NCBI GenBank assembly: GCA_905221605.1
Contig: CAJNDS010002246.1
Span: 1,187,429-1,247,428 of the forward strand
Direction: 5' to 3'
Source: Symbiodinium natans
Taxonomy: Eukaryota; Sar; Dinophyceae; Suessiales; Symbiodiniaceae
Length of the DNA: 60,000 nt
In this document: positions 19,217 to 26,143 of the stretch, piece after piece
How the letters are laid out: every line of letters begins with the position of its first letter
Position numbering within the stretch: the stretch's first letter is position 1
Position numbers and translations under genes: made by a program
Notes under the pieces: model-generated
Databases searched by the model: none
What the model was told of the DNA's origin: nothing
Seen by the model: the letters and a program-made list of their open reading frames with translations, nothing else

Positions 19217-19309
19217 CGAAGGAATGTGCTGCTGGTGCCCAACCACTCAAGTCGACTTGCTAGCTGCCACCCGGCTCTTATGCCTCCCTTGGCCTGGGCT
19301 CCTGGAAGT
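19217..19309 (+). CDS. Candidate host exon fragment
   Basis: Open frame beginning RRNVLLVPNHSSRLASCHPA, running to a TAG in the following TTTAGGG repeats (19319-19321). C-strand repeats on the left and G-strand on the right. No family recognised. Confidence 0.35.
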
Positions 19310-19313
19310 TTCG

Positions 19314-19374
19314 GGGTTTAGGGTTTAGGGTTTAGGGTTTAGGGTCTAGGGTTTAGGGTTTAGGGTTTAGGGTT
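19314..19374 (+). repeat. TTTAGGG array
   Basis: About eight G-strand units with one variant. Confidence 0.95.
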
Positions 19375-19424
19375 GCAAAGCAAGCAGAGCTTAGGGTCCA
19401 GGGTTCCCGGAGCCCTGAAAAGGG

Positions 19425-19640
19425 GTTTGGGGGTTTTAGGGTTTTAGGGTTTTCGGGTTTTCGGGTTTTAGGGTTTTGGGGTTTTAGGGTTTTAGGGTTT
19501 TAGGGTTTTAGGGTTCTAGGGTTTTAGGGTTTTAGGGTTTTAGGGTTTTAGGGGGTTTTTAGGGGGGTTTTTAGGGTTTTAGGATTTAGGGATTTAGGGT
19601 TTTAGGGTTTCAGGGGTTTTGGGTTTTCGGGTTTTAGGGT
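19425..19640 (+). repeat. TTTTAGGG 8-mer array
   Basis: Units are mostly 8 bp (TTTTAGGG) with TTTTCGGG and TTCTAGGG variants, unlike the 7-bp norm. Confidence 0.85.
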
Positions 19641-20126
19641 CAATAGAGGACCCTGAGGGTGCTAATTGTGCCCTGCGCAACTGAGCTTAACCCCAAAACC
19701 CTAAAGCCCCAAAAACTCTACACCCTAAAGCTCTAAAACCCTAAAAGCCTAAATCCTAAAGCCCTAAACTCTAAAAACCCACAAGCCCTAAACCTACCCT
19801 ACGGGTTGAAACGCGTCCCTAGACGCCTTGGTATGCGAGTTGTTCTCCGTTCAGGGTTTCGTGTTCAGGGTGCAGTGTTTAGGCTTAAGAGGGTTTAGGG
19901 TTAAATTACCTTAATTAATTAGCCCCAAAAGTAGCCTTAATTCTGGGGGGAGCCTAGGGGGGTAGCGTAAAGGGTGGTGAATAGGGTTTAGGGTTGAGGG
20001 TTGTTCGGGTTCACGGGACCCCTATAGAACGCCTGAATTTCGGAGCCCCAAAACTCTTATCCACCAACTGCAGGTGCAAGGGTCTTTAGGGCTTAATTAG
20101 GGGTTTGGGACGTCAGGATTTGGCCT
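19641..20126. other. Degenerate telomere-type and unique DNA
   Basis: CCCTAAA-like words to about 19800, then unique DNA with scattered TTTAGGG. No gene seen. Confidence 0.5.
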
Positions 20127-20238
20127 AGCCCTAAACCCTAAACCCTAAACCCTAAACCCTAAACCCTAAACCCTAAACCCTAAACCCTAAACCCTAAACC
20201 CTAAACCCTAAACCCTAAACCCTAAACCCTAAACCCTA
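20127..20238 (-). repeat. CCCTAAA array
   Basis: About sixteen near-perfect C-strand units. Confidence 0.97.
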
Positions 20239-20242
20239 CCAA

Positions 20243-20341
20243 GCCCAGGACAACGAGACCAACCCGGAGGTCACCTTCCTCCTTCCGCACTCGGACGCGC
20301 TGGTCGTGGCTTGCCTGGCCAAGAGAGCTCGACTAAACTAG
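20243..20341 (+). CDS. Candidate host exon fragment
   Basis: Strong protein texture (AQDNETNPEVTFLLPHSDAL, then VVACLAKRAR). The left edge ACCAAG follows CCCTAAA repeats. The right end is ACTAG|GTAGGGTTTAGGG, where TAG is an in-frame stop just before a possible donor. It may be a terminal exon or one spliced slightly upstream. No family recognised. Confidence 0.45.
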   Translation, partial: AQDNETNPEVTFLLPHSDALVVACLAKRARLN

Positions 20342-20434
20342 GTAGGGTTTAGGGTTTAGGGTTTAGGGTTTAGGGTTTGGGGTTTGGGGTTTAGGGTTTA
20401 GGGTTTAGGGTTTAGGGTTTAGGGTTTAGGGTTT
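20342..20434 (+). repeat. TTTAGGG array
   Basis: About twelve units including two TTTGGGG variants. Confidence 0.95.
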
Positions 20435-20441
20435 TAGCCTA

Positions 20442-20532
20442 ACCTGTGACTCCCAAACCCTACGAAATAGTAGGCTGTAACCCCCTCAATTTAGGGCATC
20501 ACCCCCAGAATTCTAGGCAAACGGAGCCAGAG
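20442..20532 (+). mobile_element. TIR-D element
   Basis: Starts ACCTGTGACTCCC; contains ATAGTAGG, AACCCCCTCAATTTAGGGCA and ACGGAGCCAG as in 16491-16577. Right terminus diverged. Confidence 0.5.
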
Positions 20533-20659
20533 GAACCCCGTGCATTGGCTTTAGCCTTGGCTGAGGATGGCGCGTGCCTTCTTGTTTCTACAAAGCATTT
20601 CGCTTTAAGCTGGTGTTGCGCGCAGCGAGGTTCTAATTTACTCTTCTAAACTAGGTAGG

Positions 20660-20792
20660 TTTAGGGTTTAGGGTTTAGGGTCTAGGGTTTAGGGTTTAGG
20701 GCTTAGGGCTTAGGGCTTCGGGCTTAGGGCTTAGGGCTTAGGGCTTAGGGCTTAGGGCTTAGGGCTTAGGGCTTAGGGCTTAGGGTCTAGGG
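20660..20792 (+). repeat. TTTAGGG and GGGCTTA array between near-identical flanks
   Basis: About five TTTAGGG units followed by about fourteen GGGCTTA units. The array lies between CTTCTAAACTAGGTAGG (20643-20659) and CTTCTAAACCAGGTAGG (20793-20809), 16 of 17 identical. Confidence 0.9.
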
Positions 20793-20809
20793 CTTCTAAA
20801 CCAGGTAGG

Positions 20810-20880
20810 CCCTTACGACATTTTTCTTACGTTCCCTTATTGGGTTCAGGAATATTTTCAGGGCCATGCAAGTAAAGTGC
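20810..20880 (+). mobile_element. Family F repeat, partial
   Basis: TTCCCTTATTGGGTTCAGGA and TTTTCAGGGCCATGCAAG match family F. Confidence 0.4.
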
Positions 20881-21035
20881 GTAGCTTACGGCTCACTTCA
20901 AAGTTTGGATCGCCACGTGCTAAACGCTCCTTTTAAGTTGAAATTTTAAGCTTTGCAAGTTAGACTTTGGGACGTTTAAGTCCTATTATTTCTTAGCTGT
21001 ATCTGGGTTACTTAGTTTTTATTTTTAATTGTCTA

Positions 21036-21190
21036 AGGGAAGGTACGTGGTCCTTTCATAAGGTCCCTGACCTCCTCTAAGGGGTTCTGATGTGTGTGCC
21101 CCTGGGTTGTTAAGGATTCATAAGGGTCATAAGGGGTAATTAAGGAGTCCCCTTTAAGGGCCCATACTAACGGACCATGTAACTACCCTG
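21036..21190 (+). mobile_element. TIR-E repeat
   Basis: Imperfect inverted termini: AAGGGAAGGTACGTGGTCC on the left and GGACCATGTAACTACCCTG on the right. Core shared with 18097-18222. A partial, more diverged copy lies near 38729-38810. Confidence 0.55.
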
Positions 21191-21307
21191 AGAATCTGGT
21201 TTAGGGCTGAATAAACCCTGAACCCCCTAACCTACCCTAAACCCTAAACCCTAGGCCCTAAACCCTAAACCCTCTCTAGGGTGAGCATTTCTTAGCCCCA
21301 ATAAGAG

Positions 21308-21373
21308 AGAGTCGAGGTGGAGCGGATGCTCCGAGATGCCATGGAGGCCAACTCATCAGGCTCCTTGTTCAGG
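21308..21373 (+). CDS. Candidate host exon fragment
   Basis: Short open frame, RVEVERMLRDAMEANSSGS, between CCCTAAA (left) and TTTAGGG (right) DNA. No family recognised. Confidence 0.25.
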
Positions 21374-22399
21374 TTTAGGGTTTGGGGTTTAGGGTTTAGG
21401 GTTTAGGGTTCATGTTTTAGGGTTCAGGTTTGAGTGTTTCAGAGGTTCGAAGGGCTTGGAGTTTTTGGTGGTTTTGGGGGGGTTTGGGTGTTGAGTCTCT
21501 TGGGTGTTTGAGAGGGTGTATATGGTCATCCTCAGAGCTATGGTCCCTTTTTGGGTACTGTACCCTCAAAAAAAGGGGCCGCCCTCATCATAGTTAGTAA
21601 CCCCAAACGGGACCCTACAATAGAAAAGTCACCATCTGCGCTTTTTTGGGGGGTTGCCTCCAGGGTTGTCCCAGCACTCCCGGACAGCCATTGGTTGGGG
21701 CGCTTGCAGCCGCGCGTGCGCACGTGCCTACAACTTTGTCAGACTGGGTAGCATTTTGTAAAAATGCTACTTCTAAGGGCACTTATAAATCTTAAATTCA
21801 ATAAGGAATAGACATTTGAATGAACTCTTAATGCTATCCCAACCACGGTTTGGACAATTGGGTGCTCCGGTTACTCCTCGGATCCTCCGTTCCTTCGCAA
21901 GATCCCTGCGAGCGCAACTACTTGAAGGTCTTTAGGCGTTCTTGAACGCACTGTGTAGGGTTCAGGGTTGCGGGTCTGTAGGTTTTAGGAGAAGATCTGC
22001 GTGGAACCATCGAAGAGCTTTTTCAACCCAAGGATGTCCTGAGACCCTAAGCCCGAATCCCTAAACCCTAAACCCTAAACCCTCAACCCTAAACCCTCAA
22101 CCCTAAACCCCAAAGCTTGCTTTCCGAATTCCTTCAGGTCAGTCAGACATGGCCTACATCCTGGCTGACAAGCGCATGTGAGCAGGAGGTGAGTTTCAGG
22201 GATTAGGGTTTAGAGTTTAGGGTCTAGGGTTTAGGGTTCAGCTACGGCGTTAGCAGGTTCTGAGGCCTTATCTTACTGTTGGCGAGCAGGGAATGGGGGA
22301 AACAGGTACCGGCTCTTTACCGTCAGCCCCTTGCCGCGAATCGCGGGTTGCGCCGTCGAGCGCTGCAGCGCCATGCAAAAGGAGACAAAAGGGCGCACA
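21374..22399. other. Unique stretch, no confident gene
   Basis: Opposed frames at 21538-21751 overlap on both strands, and neither has a domain. CCCTAAA variants lie at about 22060-22115. A segment at about 22137-22187 (TTCCTTCAG on the left, GAGGTGAGT on the right) has good splice-like edges but is too short to interpret. Confidence 0.5.
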
Positions 22400-22442
22400 G
22401 GGTTTAGGGTTTAGGGTTTAGGGTTTAGGGTTTAGGGTTTAG
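22400..22442 (+). repeat. TTTAGGG array
   Basis: Six G-strand units. Confidence 0.95.
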
Positions 22443-22511
22443 AGCCCAATACCTCAAGGAGCATACCGTCAACTCAGTGTTCCTAAGCATGAGTTAATTG
22501 GGTCTAAACCT

Positions 22512-22662
22512 GGGGGGGGGGGGGGGTATATACATATACAATAGTTATATATTACAATATAGTATACTATAGTATAGTATATATAATTTGATATAATGTA
22601 ATGTAATGTAATGTAATGTAATGTAATGTAATGTAATGTAATGTAATGCAATGTAATGTATT
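22512..22662 (+). repeat. Poly-G, TA-rich and ATGTA microsatellite
   Basis: Fifteen G (22512-22526), a TATA-rich stretch, then about fourteen ATGTA units (about 22594-22662). Minus-strand frames here encode only HYITL repeats and are not genes. Confidence 0.95.
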
Positions 22663-23154
22663 TTACGTATGTATGTCCGTGTGTATGGAAGGGTGCCTGG
22701 ATTTTGGGAGTCTTGCGGACCTGCCGCTAGGTGTAGGTGCTTTATGAGGCTCAGTGGCTTCACGTTTGCCCAAAATTCCCTGAAAGCCTAAACCCCTACG
22801 CCTTAATCCTAAGCCCAAAGGGCCCTACATCGTAAATCCTGCACGCCAAACCGCACCCCCGAAGCACCAAACCGACCTCTAATTAAACCATGAAAGCATA
22901 AGACCTGGGACACGAAACGCAAAAAAACACTCAAGCCCTGAAGCCGGTAAGCCGCAAAAACCCCAAAGCCTAAAGTCCTTGAACCCTAGGTAGGACATGA
23001 AACCAGAAGCCCCGGGCCGGGGCCCTAAAACCCGAAACTCAAAGAAGACTAGAGCATGCCAAGCCCTAAACCCTTCAACCCTAAAACCCTAAACCCCGAA
23101 AACCCTGAAACCCTGAAAACCCAGAAACCCTAAGCCCTAAACCCTACACCCTGA
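22663..23154 (-). repeat. Degenerate CCCTAAA region, insertion target of the retrotransposon
   Basis: From about 22780 the DNA is diverged CCCTAAA-like motifs (CCCTGAAA, CCCAGAAA, CCCTAAGC). It continues as CCCTAAA-type DNA on the far side of the element at 32498. Confidence 0.75.
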
Positions 23155-23159
23155 ACCCT
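23155..23159. repeat. Left target-site duplication (ACCCT)
   Basis: ACCCT precedes the 5' LTR and recurs directly after the 3' LTR at 32498-32502. Five bases is the usual length for Ty1/copia integrases. Because the target is telomere-type repeat, part of the match could be chance. Confidence 0.75.
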
Positions 23160-23484
23160 TGAAGAAGACCCTCGCCCCGCCAAGGTACATCTCAACGACC
23201 GCTTCCTCGTGGGCCGTTTGTTTGCTCAGGGAAGGGCTGCGGAACAAGCCCCTTGAGCCACCATGTGTGTGTGAAGCACCACATCGTCGCATGTCACAAC
23301 GACTTTGCAGTTCGTATGAGCATAGCTCTACAAGCATCAGACACCAGAGATATGTACAAACCTCTTTTGACTCTGAGACAGTCATGTGCTTTGCTGCAAA
23401 AGATTCTCCAATTCGAGTCGTTGCCATGGCTGATTCTGATGTTGGGACTGTAGTGGGCCTTCCTGAAGATCCCATGCAACGAGA
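23160..23484 (+). repeat. 5' LTR
   Basis: 325 bp, beginning TGAAGAAGACCC and ending CATGCAACGAGA. I read it as identical to 32173-32497. It starts with the expected TG; the end is not the classic CA (a CA occurs 6 bp earlier), so the true 3' border may differ by a few bases. It contains the likely Gag start codon at 23426, so the LTR contributes about 20 coding codons. Confidence 0.92.
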
Positions 23485-26143
23485 GGTTATGGTAGCCCAA
23501 GCGCAAGCTGCTGGGGCAGCTCCGAATACCGAGCACCCGACGATGAACGGAGTCGGTGCAACCCGGGCCAGGTCGGGAGTGACGAATCTGCTGGCAGAAG
23601 AGAGTTCCACTTCGGCGACAGAGGAGACAGTTTCCTTTGCTGGACGAGAGGGAGCTCCGCCAACTGAAGGGGGTCCTGGTGGTACAGTGGTTCGAGAGAC
23701 CGCATCGCAGCATAGTCAGGCGGGGCCCGAGAGGCTTGGAACGAACTATGACTGTGGCGGAGCTGGACCCGCTGAACCGACCGCCAGGAGAGAGCAGGTC
23801 ACCGCAACTGGCTACAGCACTCCAAGGTCTACAAGACTTCTGCAGAATGGTGGGCAGCATTGGGTGGCTGGATTGGAAATGCCGAGCTGGGTTACCCGGC
23901 TGGGATCCTACCTGTCGCGGGGCCCGCAGAACGAGTTTTTTCCGAGTCCCCTTGGCGGAAGCCAGGGGTCCCAGAGGTCTTTGCCAGGAGGACCTACCTT
24001 TACTTTGCGACCCCCGAGCAGGCCACCTACTTCCCCGGAGACGCCAAGTTCCTCGAGCCTTCCTCAGGAGGCAATTCAGGCTGAAGTTCAGCGGCAACTT
24101 GGACAGGTGTTGCAGAAACTTCAAGAGGCTGAGCGGAGGAATGAGCGTTTGGAGCAAGAGCTGGCAGCTGAAAGGGGGCAAGCGATGGCGATGAAGGGGC
24201 TGTATGGAATTAGTCCCACAGAACCAAGTCGCCCTTCTGATCAAGTTCCATCAGGTCTTCAAGGAGTTCTAGGTCCCACAGAACCAAGTCGCCATCCCGA
24301 TCAAGTTCCATCAGGTCTTCAAGGAGTTCTAGGTCCCACAGAACCAAGTCGCCATCCCGATCAAGTTCCCTCAGGTCTTCAAGGAGTTCTAGGTCCCACA
24401 GAACCAAGTCGCCATCCCGATCAAGTTTTCTCAGGTCTTCAAGGAGTTCTAGGTCCCACAGAACCAAGTCGCCAACCGGATCAAGTCCCACCAGGCCTTA
24501 CAGGTGATCTCCGGGGTGAGTGGAATCCGAGGTCAACTGATGCTCAAGGGTCCCAAGCACCGAGCTTCTTGAGGCCGTTGTTAAGCGGAGGATCTAGGCC
24601 ACCTACACCCCCGATTCCCCGGGAACCATCGAGTCCTACTGGAGGCCCTGTGGTGGAAATTTTGGCAAAGGGAATCAAGCAACTTCAGGAACTTCAAGCT
24701 CAAAATCTGTCGAAGACAACCTCGACTACAGCATCCCAGGAAGTGGTTAAGCCAGGGACAGTGGCACTGAGCCCACTACCCGAGTATCGTGCCTCGGATG
24801 GTGCAGGTTCCTCGGCGCTACAGCTGCAAGACTGGATGGAAGTGGCCACGACGGTGTTAGCTGATGTGAGTGAGAATAGCGGCACTTGGTGGTCGGCAGT
24901 CATGGAATTGGTCAACGGGACCTATGCCCGGTGGTTGGCAGCCACCCCTTTGGAGCGGTTGCAGATCACGCCGGAAGGGGCCGAAGCTTTGTGCACGGGA
25001 CGTTGGACCCGGGTCAATGCCAGGACTGCTTCCATGTTGTTGTCTGCAATGGGTGAAGAGCTTCGTGGAGAGATGATAAGTCAAAGGATTACCCAGAGCT
25101 CCCCGCGGATGGTCTTCCGCCTCTTTGTGTTGTTCCAACCTGGAGGGAGTGCTGAAAGGCAGGAGGTCCTGAGGAAGCTTCAAAATCCAGGTGAGTTTGT
25201 GGCCGGCGATGGTTTGGAGGAGGCGCTAAAAACCTTGAGGTGCTGGCCGAGATGGCTGGCCCGGTGCAAGTCTGTCAACATGTCGCCTCCCGATGCCTCG
25301 GTCATGGTCAGGGGGCTGATGAACCTTACAACCAAGCATATATCGGCCTCCCCCGACGCCACATTCAGGACAGCAATGCTGAGGACCTCGCTTCGCCTTG
25401 ATGCACAACCTTCACTGTCGCAGGTTCAGGACTACCAGAAACACTTGCAGGCTGAGTTGGAGACGATACTGGCTTCATCGGGTACCACCTCAACCGGCCT
25501 AGCGGCAACCTCCAGTCCTAAGGTCAGGGCCCTTGATACGTCCGGAAGCCCCAAGAACAAGGAGAAGGAGAAGGGTGGAACCGAGATGTGTCGCTACTTC
25601 ATTAAGCCTTCGGGATGCCGCCGGGGAAGCAGATGTACATTCTCACACAACATGGCCACCTTGGACAAGGAGACCCGTGCCCGGAAGTGCCTGCAATGTG
25701 GGAGTGAAAGCCACCGCCAGAAGGACTGTCAGGTGAATGTGAAGCCAGGTGCAAAGACCAAGCCTTCACCCACATCCTCCACATCAACTACGACAAGGTC
25801 GGCAGGATCAGCGGGACAGGGTCAAGCAACCCCAACAGTGGCCGCCGTAGCGCCTACTGAGCCTAACGAGCCGGTGCAGGGAACGCCTTGGACATTCGAG
25901 ACCTTGATGCAGGCGGCCCAGCAGGTGATTCAATCGCAAGGACAACCCGCCACTGGAGGACCAGATGGTGGAAAGAGCCCGGAGAAGACTCCAAGCTCAA
26001 TGAAGGTCCTGGTGGTCAAGGATATCCGGGTATGTTCCTTGCAGTCATCGTCCTCGGCCTTATTGGACTCGGGAGCCACTCATTCGTTGAGAAGCGCTGG
26101 AAGTTGGGAAGGAGGTGGAGGTGCAGCTGGCAGGAAATCATGA
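23426..26143 (+). CDS. gag: Gag and protease polyprotein
   Basis: The start ATG at 23426 lies inside the LTR with GCCATGG context; an in-frame ATG at 23384 is an alternative. From 23426 it is 905 residues. Residues ~214-251 form a coiled coil. Residues ~263-358 hold near-identical 20-residue repeats. Residues ~464-685 resemble a copia capsid domain. A CCCH finger (C-x8-C-x5-C-x3-H) begins at Cys722, and a CCHC zinc knuckle (CLQCGSESHRQKDC) begins at Cys755. A retropepsin active site (LLDSGATHS) lies at ~881. Known role of the family: Gag packages RNA and builds the particle, and the protease matures it. The frame stops ~20 codons after DSGAT, while protease-like and pol sequence continue in the +1 frame, so this copy changes frame within protease. 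A CCCH finger next to the usual CCHC knuckle is atypical for copia. Confidence 0.9.
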   Translation: MADSDVGTVVGLPEDPMQREVMVAQAQAAGAAPNTEHPTMNGVGATRARSGVTNLLAEESSTSATEETVSFAGREGAPPTEGGPGGTVVRETASQHSQAGPERLGTNYDCGGAGPAEPTARREQVTATGYSTPRSTRLLQNGGQHWVAGLEMPSWVTRLGSYLSRGPQNEFFPSPLGGSQGSQRSLPGGPTFTLRPPSRPPTSPETPSSSSLPQEAIQAEVQRQLGQVLQKLQEAERRNERLEQELAAERGQAMAMKGLYGISPTEPSRPSDQVPSGLQGVLGPTEPSRHPDQVPSGLQGVLGPTEPSRHPDQVPSGLQGVLGPTEPSRHPDQVFSGLQGVLGPTEPSRQPDQVPPGLTGDLRGEWNPRSTDAQGSQAPSFLRPLLSGGSRPPTPPIPREPSSPTGGPVVEILAKGIKQLQELQAQNLSKTTSTTASQEVVKPGTVALSPLPEYRASDGAGSSALQLQDWMEVATTVLADVSENSGTWWSAVMELVNGTYARWLAATPLERLQITPEGAEALCTGRWTRVNARTASMLLSAMGEELRGEMISQRITQSSPRMVFRLFVLFQPGGSAERQEVLRKLQNPGEFVAGDGLEEALKTLRCWPRWLARCKSVNMSPPDASVMVRGLMNLTTKHISASPDATFRTAMLRTSLRLDAQPSLSQVQDYQKHLQAELETILASSGTTSTGLAATSSPKVRALDTSGSPKNKEKEKGGTEMCRYFIKPSGCRRGSRCTFSHNMATLDKETRARKCLQCGSESHRQKDCQVNVKPGAKTKPSPTSSTSTTTRSAGSAGQGQATPTVAAVAPTEPNEPVQGTPWTFETLMQAAQQVIQSQGQPATGGPDGGKSPEKTPSSMKVLVVKDIRVCSLQSSSSALLDSGATHSLRSAGSWEGGGGAAGRKS
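23490..23497 (+). promoter_or_regulatory. Possible primer-binding site
   Basis: TGGTAGCC begins six bases after the LTR end. Its first seven bases match the start of a primer-binding site for an initiator-Met-like tRNA (TGGTAGC, complement of a GCTACCA 3' end). The match beyond that is weak. Confidence 0.4.
24212..24500 (+). repeat. 60-bp tandem repeat inside gag
   Basis: Five consecutive 60-bp units, the last diverged, each encoding a PTEPSRxPDQVPSGLQGVLG-like peptide. Units 2-4 are nearly identical, suggesting recent unit duplication in the linker between the coiled coil and the capsid domain. The mirror-image minus-strand frame is only a shadow. Confidence 0.95.

Noticed and set aside
22469-22763. 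Minus-strand frames rich in HYITL
   Set aside because: Pure translation of the ATGTA microsatellite.
23137-24491. Minus-strand frames of up to 316 codons within the retrotransposon
   Set aside because: Shadow frames of gag; their only regularity mirrors the gag 60-bp repeat.
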